NCBI RefSeq assembly: GCF_003477605.1 | Contig: NZ_QUDR01000004.1 | Location: 91,952 to 155,951 of the forward strand | Source: Clostridium sp. AF37-5 | GTDB lineage: Bacteria > Bacillota > Clostridia > Lachnospirales > Lachnospiraceae | DNA length: 64,000 nucleotides | Direction: 5' to 3' | Shown here: piece after piece, positions 57,023 to 64,000 of the stretch | Layout: the number at the start of each line of letters is the position of its first letter | Numbering within the stretch: the first letter of the stretch is position 1 | Notes under the pieces: generated by a model | Databases searched by the model: none | The model's input: the letters and a program-made list of their open reading frames with translations, nothing else | Told to the model about the DNA's origin: nothing | Program-made: the position numbers and the translations under genes

Positions 57023-58591
57023 TCAACTTTTTACACCAAGGCGGTACGAAGTTTTTACCTTATATTTGTCAGAAACGGTAATGACTTTTCCATCCCATGG
57101 GTCAATCGCCACCAAATCAGACACTGAAATCCCGCTGCCATCCCCTGTCTTTTTACAGCCGATGATCGTTATCCAGTGCTGTGGTGTATTTCCGGTTACG
57201 TGAAGAATAGAAGGTTTTCCTGCCATTAATTCATTGTATGCCGCCTGCAAAACAGCTGCCTCTGAAGCGTAAGATTTCGTCGTATAGCCACCTTTGCTCC
57301 ACACGCAGTCTACATTTGTAGAACTACTCCAATAACTGTGTGGACTTGTTACCGTACCGGTCAAAATAGCGTTACAGTATGCAAGTGCATACGAAGCACA
57401 CGCCTTTTTCTCAAGTGCTGTTCCATTGCTCTGGTACCCGACTGCCGCTATCTTTGCTGCGTCATAAGAAAGTGTCATATTGCTTCCACCGGATAAAGCC
57501 CCTACAGTAAATTCCCGGTTAATCAATATGATGTCTGTTTTTGTCACATCACGGATGGCTACAAGATAACGGTACGTTCCCTCTGTCAGTTTACCAAATG
57601 TAATAGCCGAATCGGCAGTAGAAACCGTTCCAAAGCAACTGTCTCCATTCCATTTCTTTTGCAGCATAACCTTTCCCGATTTGTCATATACCGAAACACT
57701 AAATAAGGAAATTGAATATCTGGAAGCAATCATCCCTTTCAGTGTAAAAGCATGTCCCACTAACAGTCTTGCTGGGTATGTGGCACCGGAAACAAATGCT
57801 GCCGGTGTCGGTTTTGCGATTTTCTCCCAGACAAAACGCCATTTTTTATTTCTTTTCCGTGTACCTAACGTAAGCGTATTTCCCTCGGCACATACAAACG
57901 CCTTGGCTCCGACACACTTCAGATACGTGCTTCCCCCACTTCCCTGATAAAGGGAAAATATCTGATTGTTATCTTTTTTACTATATTTTTTCTGCACCAG
58001 CGAATTTGACGCTTTATGATAAGTAAGATAAAGACTGCTGTTTTCATTTTTCAGGCGAATCTTTTTACCGCCGGCACTTTCAACCTTCCACATACGGCAG
58101 GCATTGTCGCCCTTGGTCCACAGAGAAACCGCAGCATTTTCTGCCATGGAAGAATTCTTCACTTCCATGACAAGCTCTTTTTTATCCTGTGAGGCAATAT
58201 AATAATATCCCACCGATTTATGTACCGTCTGATTTATCGTGATTTCATATTTTTTCTTTTCAAAATACAAATGCGTCAATTTCTTTTTCCCTGAGGTTGT
58301 TGTGACGCAGAGTGTGTACCAGCCTTTCTTTTTTATGGAAAGTATTTTTTCACTCTTTTTAATTTTCTTTCCCTTTTTCCATACTTTTCCTGATGTGCTG
58401 CGAATTTTCCCTTGTCGAAATGAGATTTTCTTTGTAGATTTCGCCAGCATTTTTTTCTCCAATGCCGCAACCGAACCGTCATCTTTTGCCTTTTCTTTGG
58501 CATGAGAAGGCACCGGTGCCAAAATAAGCACCAGTGCCAGAATACTTCCTATAATTCCCACGCATGCAAACCGCAGTCTGTTTTTTATCAT
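57023..58591 (-). CDS. Secreted cysteine-peptidase-like protein
   Basis: A 522-residue exported protein: signal peptide (about 1-31), a Lys-rich beta domain, a ricin-B-like region (about 125-270, with DNACRMWKVESAGG and NNQIFSLYQGSGGSTYL repeats) and a C-terminal papain-like/C39-type domain (about 375-522). Catalytic residues are suggested by KACASYALAYC (Cys), TPQHWITIIG (His) and VAIDPWDG (Asp). The domain order fits a surface or wall-acting enzyme with a carbohydrate-binding part. Substrate unknown. Confidence 0.65.
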   Translation of the reverse strand: MIKNRLRFACVGIIGSILALVLILAPVPSHAKEKAKDDGSVAALEKKMLAKSTKKISFRQGKIRSTSGKVWKKGKKIKKSEKILSIKKKGWYTLCVTTTSGKKKLTHLYFEKKKYEITINQTVHKSVGYYYIASQDKKELVMEVKNSSMAENAAVSLWTKGDNACRMWKVESAGGKKIRLKNENSSLYLTYHKASNSLVQKKYSKKDNNQIFSLYQGSGGSTYLKCVGAKAFVCAEGNTLTLGTRKRNKKWRFVWEKIAKPTPAAFVSGATYPARLLVGHAFTLKGMIASRYSISLFSVSVYDKSGKVMLQKKWNGDSCFGTVSTADSAITFGKLTEGTYRYLVAIRDVTKTDIILINREFTVGALSGGSNMTLSYDAAKIAAVGYQSNGTALEKKACASYALAYCNAILTGTVTSPHSYWSSSTNVDCVWSKGGYTTKSYASEAAVLQAAYNELMAGKPSILHVTGNTPQHWITIIGCKKTGDGSGISVSDLVAIDPWDGKVITVSDKYKVKTSYRLGVKS

Positions 58592-58622
58592 TCTTTTGTT
58601 TCCTTTACTTTTTCATTGAAAA

Positions 58623-60005
58623 CTACATAATTCGATTCAAAAATTCTACATAGCCTTTTTTCGTTTCATAAACATCAGCTTTGCTTGTAATTTCCCACGG
58701 TGCATGCATATTGAGAACGGCAACGCCGCAGTCAATGACATCCATGCCATACAGCGCCATAATATAAGCAATGGTTCCACCGCCACCGACATCTACTTTT
58801 CCAAGTTCGGCCGTCTGATAAGCCACCTTGGCATCTTTTAAGATACCACGGATTTGTGCCATAAATTCGGCATTTGCATCATTACTTCCCGATTTTCCGC
58901 GGGAACCGGTAAATTTGTTAAATACCATACCGCGTCCAAAGTAAGCTGCATTTTTCTTTTCATAAGCGGATGCATAAACCGGGTCAAATGCGGCGCTTAC
59001 ATCCGATGAGAGCATTTTTGAATTTGCAAGACATCGGCGAAGGGCAAGGTCTGAATACTGTCCGCACACAGAGAGCACTTCTGCTACTGTATTTTCAAAG
59101 ACACGGGAACGCATGCCAGTCGCACCGACACTGCCGATTTCTTCTTTGTCTACAAGCAGGCAGCAGGTTGTGTATTCCGTATTTTCCACCTCTAGCATTG
59201 CCACCAAAGAGGTATAAGCGCAGACACGGTCATCCTGTCCATACGCCATAATCATGCTGGCATCCAGACCAGACTCACGTGATTTTCCTGCCGGTACCAC
59301 TTCCAGTTCTGCCGAAAGGAAGTCTTCTTCTTCCATATCATATTTTTCTTTTAAAATAGAAAGAATCTGTTTGCTGACCGCCTCTTTTTCTGCACCTTTT
59401 AATGGGCGGCTTCCCACTAAAATATCAAGGGCTTCTCCCTCAATGACTTTGTTGGCTTTTTTCTCCATGTTTTCACCAGCCAGATGAATCAGCAAATCCG
59501 TCACACAGAATACCGGATCATTTTCATCTTCACCAATGCACACATCTACAATTGTTCCGTCATTTTTTGCAATCACGCCATGAATCGCAAGCGGCAGCGT
59601 TACCCACTGGTATTTTTTGATACCGCCATAGTAATGTGTATCCAGATAAGCAAGTTCGGTATCTTCATACAGTGGATTCTGTTTGATATCCAGACGCGGT
59701 GAATCAATATGTGCTCCTAAGATTGCCATTCCTTTTTCAAGGGGCTGTTTTCCTATCTGAAACAAAGCAAGCGATTTCTTCATATTAACAGCATACAATT
59801 TGTCGCCGGCTTTCACCTGTTTTCCTTCCTCTATCACTTTTTTTAAGTCGCGATATCCGGCTGCTTCCGCCATCACAACCGCCTGTTTCACACATTCGCG
59901 CTCCGTCTTTCCGGCATCCAGAAACTTTCTGTATGACTCATTCAATTTTTCTAATTCAGAAACTTCTGCTTCTGTATATTCTTTCCATGCATTTTTACGT
60001 TCCAT
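58623..60005 (-). CDS. M18-family aminopeptidase
   Basis: A 460-residue zinc aminopeptidase of the aspartyl aminopeptidase family. Visible signatures are LGAHIDSPRLDIKQ (metal His), CLLVDKEEIGSVGATGM (catalytic Glu pair) and the C-terminal GVAVLNMHAPWEITSKAD (metal His). AGGA is 8 nt from the ATG at 60005; the ATG at 60011 is too close. Likely cytoplasmic peptide turnover. Confidence 0.9.
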   Translation of the reverse strand: MERKNAWKEYTEAEVSELEKLNESYRKFLDAGKTERECVKQAVVMAEAAGYRDLKKVIEEGKQVKAGDKLYAVNMKKSLALFQIGKQPLEKGMAILGAHIDSPRLDIKQNPLYEDTELAYLDTHYYGGIKKYQWVTLPLAIHGVIAKNDGTIVDVCIGEDENDPVFCVTDLLIHLAGENMEKKANKVIEGEALDILVGSRPLKGAEKEAVSKQILSILKEKYDMEEEDFLSAELEVVPAGKSRESGLDASMIMAYGQDDRVCAYTSLVAMLEVENTEYTTCCLLVDKEEIGSVGATGMRSRVFENTVAEVLSVCGQYSDLALRRCLANSKMLSSDVSAAFDPVYASAYEKKNAAYFGRGMVFNKFTGSRGKSGSNDANAEFMAQIRGILKDAKVAYQTAELGKVDVGGGGTIAYIMALYGMDVIDCGVAVLNMHAPWEITSKADVYETKKGYVEFLNRIM

Positions 60006-60057
60006 TTTCATTTTCCTTTCTATTCATAATATCCGCAGATTTTTCTACGGTGTTTTT

Positions 60058-60297
60058 TCAGACGTCTTCCTCATCAAACTCTACTACAACGTAAAATCCT
60101 TTTTCCGTATGCTTTATTTCCTGCACAATGCCTGTCCGCGACTGCAGCCGCTCCCTGAATATATAGTTTCCGGACATCGCAACTGCCGGATTGATTGTGT
60201 AATAATAAGCACTTGGCAAAACACCTTCAGTAATGGTGACCTCGTCTCCTTCTTTTACGAGATTCGGACGCTCCATTTTAAATTCCATTCGTCTCAT
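60058..60297 (-). CDS. Small hypothetical beta-rich protein
   Basis: A 79-residue acidic protein with alternating strands (GDEVTITEGVLPSAYYY; GFYVVVEFDEEDV) that may form a small barrel. GGAGG 6 nt before the ATG. It lies between truA and the M18 gene on the same strand. No family recognised. Confidence 0.6.
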   Translation of the reverse strand: MRRMEFKMERPNLVKEGDEVTITEGVLPSAYYYTINPAVAMSGNYIFRERLQSRTGIVQEIKHTEKGFYVVVEFDEEDV

Positions 60298-60315
60298 CCA
60301 ATGCCTCCCGTCTTT

Positions 60316-61056
60316 TTAATCATAAAGAACCCGCACCAACGTAAGCCCTTTCGCAGGTGCCGTCACGCCCGCAAGCGCACGTTCTTTCTTTGCAAATACT
60401 TCATCAATCGATTCTGCCATTCTTTCGCCCATGCCAACCTCGACAAGAGTTCCCGTTAAAATACGGACCATATTGTACAAAAAACCACTGCCATAAAAGG
60501 TCAGATAAATCCGATTTTCATCCTCCGTTATCGTGATGTCGTACAAATTTCGTACGGTCGACTTTTTACGTGAGGCTTTGGTGCAAAACCCTTTAAAATC
60601 GTGCTCGCCGACAAGTTTTTCCACCGCTTGTTTCATCCGCATGACATCCAATTCTTTGTCCATCTGCCACATGTACTTTCTGCCAAATACATCAAATCCG
60701 TCCTTTTTGCAAAGACAGTATTCATATACTTTTCCGGTTGCATTGAGACGGCTGTGGAATCGCTCCCCCGCCTCTTCTACTTTCAGTATCCGTATATCTT
60801 CCGGTAAATATTCATTTAACACATCCTGCAATTGCTGCGTTGTTTTTTCTGTATTTAAACGAAAATTTGCAACCTGCTCTTTGGCATGCACACCTGCATC
60901 CGTACGTCCGGCTCCATCAATTGTCACAGGAAATCCCATCTGCTTTGACAGCACTTGTTCAATCCGTCCCTGAATCGTATTTTTTTCTCCCTGCTGCCTC
61001 TGCCATCCACGGTAACGGCTTCCATCATACTGTATTTTAATGCGGTAATTACTCAC
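60316..61056 (-). CDS. truA: tRNA pseudouridine(38-40) synthase
   Basis: A 246-residue TruA with the catalytic Asp in GAGRTDAGVHA (D53), IQYDGSRYRGWQRQ near the start and FYGSGFLYNMVRIL. It uses a GTG start, overlapping the stop of the upstream gene in GTGA, with GGGGAGAC before it. Confidence 0.95.
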   Translation of the reverse strand: MSNYRIKIQYDGSRYRGWQRQQGEKNTIQGRIEQVLSKQMGFPVTIDGAGRTDAGVHAKEQVANFRLNTEKTTQQLQDVLNEYLPEDIRILKVEEAGERFHSRLNATGKVYEYCLCKKDGFDVFGRKYMWQMDKELDVMRMKQAVEKLVGEHDFKGFCTKASRKKSTVRNLYDITITEDENRIYLTFYGSGFLYNMVRILTGTLVEVGMGERMAESIDEVFAKKERALAGVTAPAKGLTLVRVLYD

Positions 61057-61595
61057 AGTCTGTCTCCCCGGTCACTTTCATATTTTTCTCTCATACGAAG
61101 TTCCGCCATAATTCTCTCGAATCCGTCTTCGTCATCCTCTAACGACAAATCCAGACTCACGGCAATATTATTCAATATGTGCTCTGTTAAATCATCCTGC
61201 ATTTCTTCCAGAATCCGAATTTTCTCATGACACGATTCTGCATCCAAGAAGGCAAGCATCTTCTGAATTGCCTCCGGCACTTCCGGTTCTTTTGCTTCTT
61301 CCGGTTTCTCGGCTTCTGCCGGCTCGTCATCCATAATTTCTCCCTTGGAAATTCTTGGCTGCTTATTCGGCAAATCTTCTCTTTTTTCAATCTGTTTTCT
61401 TCCAACCAGTGGCAATTCTGCAAATTCTTTTACATACTCAGCAAAAAACTGCCGTTTTTCCATAACAAAATGGTCATAGGGTTTTGTCAATTCCTGATAA
61501 CAGATTACTTCCTGATAAGTAGGCTTTGTCTGGGCTCTTGCAATAATCTGTACAGGCGCCCCTGTCTGCTTGTGGTAAAACAATCTTGATGTCAT
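61053..61595 (-). CDS. DUF1653-domain protein
   Basis: A 180-residue protein with an N-terminal DUF1653 module (LFYHKQTGAPVQIIARAQ, then VICYQELTKPYDHFV), a Glu/Pro-rich linker and a helical acidic C-terminal half. GGAAG 8 nt before the ATG at 61595 sets the start; an upstream GTG is possible. Translationally coupled to truA. DUF1653 has no assigned activity. Confidence 0.75.
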   Translation of the reverse strand: MTSRLFYHKQTGAPVQIIARAQTKPTYQEVICYQELTKPYDHFVMEKRQFFAEYVKEFAELPLVGRKQIEKREDLPNKQPRISKGEIMDDEPAEAEKPEEAKEPEVPEAIQKMLAFLDAESCHEKIRILEEMQDDLTEHILNNIAVSLDLSLEDDEDGFERIMAELRMREKYESDRGDRL

Positions 61596-61638
61596 CCCAA
61601 ACACTTCCTTTATAGTTTATAGTCAATCTTATCATAAC

Positions 61639-61687
61639 AAAAAAAACGGGAAACCGCAAGAAGCATAAAGCTCTTTAGGGTTTCCCG
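61639..61687 (-). terminator. Rho-independent terminator
   Basis: Stem CGGGAAACC / GGTTTCCCG with a 23-nt loop, followed on the minus strand by eight T. It ends the FnIII-protein transcript and insulates the DUF1653-truA genes. Confidence 0.88.
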
Positions 61688-61702
61688 TTTCGCTTTTATT
61701 TT

Positions 61703-62899
61703 TTAGTATACCGTAGCACTGCTTACGATTTTACTGGATACTTTTTTCTTACCGACCTTTGTCTGGTATCTCAACTGAATATAATATCTTTTTCCTTTTT
61801 TCAGTTTTTTCTTACCACACTTTGTAATCGTATAACTGGATTTCTTTGAGCTTAAGGATTTCACTTTCTTAAATCCACCATTTGATTTTGTGGATACATA
61901 TACCTGATAACCGCTGGCACCGGAAACTTTCTTCCATTTCAAATAAATCTTTTTACCATTACTGCTGCGTTTTGCCGTTACTTTCTTACTGGATGCATGA
62001 TATGTATATGGAGACCATGCACCATAATAAACTTTATTTCCAACAGTCACATAAGCTCTTACACGGGCTTTTACGAAAATTCCTCTTGGAAATGGTTTTA
62101 CATAGGTGTAAGAACTTGTTGATGTAGCTCTGAAATATGTCTTTTTGCCATTTGCAGATTTCACTTCATACTGATAACCATCCGCATTGTTTACATCTGT
62201 CCAGATATATTTTGCTTCTTTCAGCGAATCCCAATAATACTGCATAGCAATCCGGCTTACTTTAATCGGAATCGCTTTCATCTCTACACCACTGCACTGG
62301 TCACCGGTTACTGTGCCGCCGGTCACATTTTTCACAGCAGCTACTGAAAATTTGGTAGATGTCGTTGCAGCAACACCGGTAATCGTTGCAGAATTTGTTG
62401 CTGATGTACCAATCTGTGTCCAATTGTAGTTAATATACCCATAAATCACATAAGAAGCTGCTCCTGCAGATGCATTCCATGACATGGAAACTGAATTCAC
62501 ACCTGCTGCTGTCTGTGTTAATCCGGTAACCTCCGTCGGTTTTGTCGATACGATAGCCGTCTCAGAAACACCGACCATCACATGAGTTCCCGAATAGTGA
62601 CTACCATTGTATGCCACGACACGTGCATAATAGCTGGCACCTTGTGTTAAATTATATACCGAATCACTTGGTGATGAACTGTATTCCATATCGATCCAGT
62701 TTTTTCCATCCTGGCTAAACTGTGTATGGTAGTGTCCGGCTCCAAGCTGGGCATTCCATGCCAAATCCACGTAACTACTTCCTGCACCAGTCTGCTTTAC
62801 ACCCATGTTCACTGCTGCTTTACTCTGCGTTCCCGCTGCAAGGAAAACAACAAATGCAAAGACACATGCGGATAAAATTTTCGTGATACCTTTTTTCAT
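61703..62899 (-). CDS. Secreted protein with tandem FnIII domains
   Basis: A 398-residue exported protein: signal peptide (about 1-28) and four FnIII-like domains (about 30-115, 118-205, 210-300, 305-398), each with the W-x-n-Y pattern (VDLAWNAQLGAGHYHT, VSMSWNASAGAASYVIYG, IYLKWKKVSGASGYQVYV). The last domain is Lys-rich. No catalytic part, so it is probably a binding or structural surface protein. GGAG before the ATG. Confidence 0.75.
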   Translation of the reverse strand: MKKGITKILSACVFAFVVFLAAGTQSKAAVNMGVKQTGAGSSYVDLAWNAQLGAGHYHTQFSQDGKNWIDMEYSSSPSDSVYNLTQGASYYARVVAYNGSHYSGTHVMVGVSETAIVSTKPTEVTGLTQTAAGVNSVSMSWNASAGAASYVIYGYINYNWTQIGTSATNSATITGVAATTSTKFSVAAVKNVTGGTVTGDQCSGVEMKAIPIKVSRIAMQYYWDSLKEAKYIWTDVNNADGYQYEVKSANGKKTYFRATSTSSYTYVKPFPRGIFVKARVRAYVTVGNKVYYGAWSPYTYHASSKKVTAKRSSNGKKIYLKWKKVSGASGYQVYVSTKSNGGFKKVKSLSSKKSSYTITKCGKKKLKKGKRYYIQLRYQTKVGKKKVSSKIVSSATVY

Positions 62900-63042
62900 C
62901 TTTTACTCTCCTTTTCTTTTCAAACTCAATCTGTGATAAATCAGATTAAATAATAATATAATACCGTCTCAATTATATAGCAGGTACATTTTATTTGTCA
63001 AGCAACAACGCGCAAAATTCAGGTAAATTTGATGTAAATCAT

Positions 63043-64000
63043 TTAACAATTCTTTTCCTTTATCAGGCGCACTAATTTGTGTCTGAATGCTTTTTCGTAA
63101 ACGTTTCCGGAATCGAACGCATACTTATTAAAATCGAACCGACTGTTTGCAATACGCTCCCTCGTATAAAATTTGTCTTCACCGTTTTGAAATGTCACCC
63201 ATACAGCACCGGTCAGTTCCTCTGTCGTATAGTCTGATTTTTCCACCATCATCGGAATTGCCTTTTTACTAAGAAGAAATACGTGAGCGTAAGTGCCTAC
63301 CGTCTCAGCCAAACGATTAATATTAATCTGACGCTCGGAGTCCTCTTCTTCCACAGCCAGAATAACCGGCAGTGTACGCGAATGGTCTGCGATAAATTCA
63401 CTCAACATCTCAATTTCCTTCATTTTTTCTACTTTATGAGGCTTTGTCATCATTGGAATCACATCTGTATAACCAATCTTTCTAAAAATTTCATCTACAA
63501 AACGAGGTTTGTTAAAACTGTCACGAATCAAACGGTCCGGATTATGACAATAATCACAATCCACTTTCATACGAATATAGTCGCTTCGCTCCAAAATCAC
63601 CTTAGTACGCCATACCACTCCTTTACGCTCCGCATCCGCGTGCTCAAATGTAAGTTTATAAAATCCAAGGCTTATATTCCCTAGTATTTGTAAATAATAT
63701 CCTGCTTCATGGTATTCATAATCAATCGGTGTATCCGGTATTCCTTCCACAATATTCTGCAGCCGTCCCTGTGCCCATCCGGCAATGAATTTCACCGCCG
63801 TTAAAAATTCTTCATTTAAATCTCTTTGCGGGTCATGCGACAAAGTCACTTTTAGCTGGAATGAAGGCGTCACATCCAAAGGATTCAGTTCCAGTCTTTC
63901 ATTTCGCTGAGGCTTCTCTACCTTTAATATGTCATGACATATTTTCGCAAGTTTGCGTTTTAACTTTGGCTCGTAATCCGCTACGGAATCATTAATGACT
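63043..64000 (-). CDS. Unknown protein, 5' end outside the window
   Basis: The frame stays open to the right edge of the window, so at least 319 residues are present and the start is missing; an internal TTG at 63877-63879 is not the likely start. The visible part is mixed alpha/beta without signal peptide or membrane helices, and includes a CDYCHNPDR pair of cysteines and VILAVEEEDSERQININRLAE. I do not recognise the family. Confidence 0.6.
   Translation of the reverse strand, partial: VINDSVADYEPKLKRKLAKICHDILKVEKPQRNERLELNPLDVTPSFQLKVTLSHDPQRDLNEEFLTAVKFIAGWAQGRLQNIVEGIPDTPIDYEYHEAGYYLQILGNISLGFYKLTFEHADAERKGVVWRTKVILERSDYIRMKVDCDYCHNPDRLIRDSFNKPRFVDEIFRKIGYTDVIPMMTKPHKVEKMKEIEMLSEFIADHSRTLPVILAVEEEDSERQININRLAETVGTYAHVFLLSKKAIPMMVEKSDYTTEELTGAVWVTFQNGEDKFYTRERIANSRFDFNKYAFDSGNVYEKAFRHKLVRLIKEKNC

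Noticed and set aside
1-64000. tRNA, rRNA, insertion sequences, prophage genes
   Set aside because: I saw no cloverleaf, rRNA segment or transposase/integrase reading frame; a covariance-model scan would be decisive for tRNAs.

Overview
The window reads as a chromosomal segment of a low-to-moderate GC, Gram-positive gut anaerobe, most likely a Lachnospiraceae (Clostridia). The evidence is strong GGAGG ribosome sites in front of most genes, the Firmicutes order tig-clpP-clpX-lon-engB, Firmicutes-type LexA boxes (GAAC-N4-GTTC) before recA and uvrB, Lys-rich secreted proteins with Thr/Pro linkers, a KdgK/KDPG-aldolase/IclR cluster and a GH8 exo-oligoxylanase. Species cannot be fixed from the sequence alone. 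Most genes are on the minus strand.

Layout. 0-6.4 kb: a protein-kinase-like membrane protein, a secreted FnIII protein, a methyltransferase, and a BlaI-type repressor with an M56 (BlaR1-like) membrane protease whose external domain does not look like a penicillin sensor. 6.4-9 kb: kdgK and KDPG aldolase, divergent from an IclR regulator. 9-16 kb: a membrane protein, a HEPN/MNT pair, a secreted M64 peptidase, a CotF/ferritin-like protein, exported proteins, and two non-coding repeat structures. 15.6-21.2 kb: uvrB-uvrA-yfbR under an SOS box. 21.2-27 kb: a decayed response regulator, tspO, nudC, a MATE transporter and a secreted SGNH esterase. 27-31 kb: an accessory strip of long palindromes, small membrane proteins, gene fragments, an orphan HicB, a candidate small RNA and a two-repeat type I-C CRISPR remnant.

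31-38.3 kb holds a complete type II-A CRISPR-Cas locus read on the minus strand in the order cas9, tracrRNA, cas1, cas2, a long csn2, leader, and a 25-repeat/24-spacer array. The tracrRNA has a recognisable promoter, anti-repeat, nexus hairpin and terminator. A DnaQ-like exonuclease with an Ada-like Cys motif lies just upstream of cas9. An 80-nt duplicated element occurs on both sides of this strip.

39.9-64 kb is mostly housekeeping: mscS, glgB, a YesL-like protein, a DUF1015 protein, nth, engB, lon, clpX, clpP, tig, a GH8 enzyme, glmM, recX-recA, a secreted cysteine-peptidase-like protein, an M18 aminopeptidase, truA, a DUF1653 protein, an FnIII protein and a gene cut by the window edge. glmM, the GH8 gene and tig are closely spaced and may be cotranscribed from a good promoter before glmM.

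The most informative observations are two spacers that differ at five positions, all synonymous in one frame; a block pattern of repeat variants along the array; the mixed type II-A/I-C CRISPR strip; a family of long palindromic intergenic elements; and the M56/BlaI pair with a 48-nt palindromic operator.
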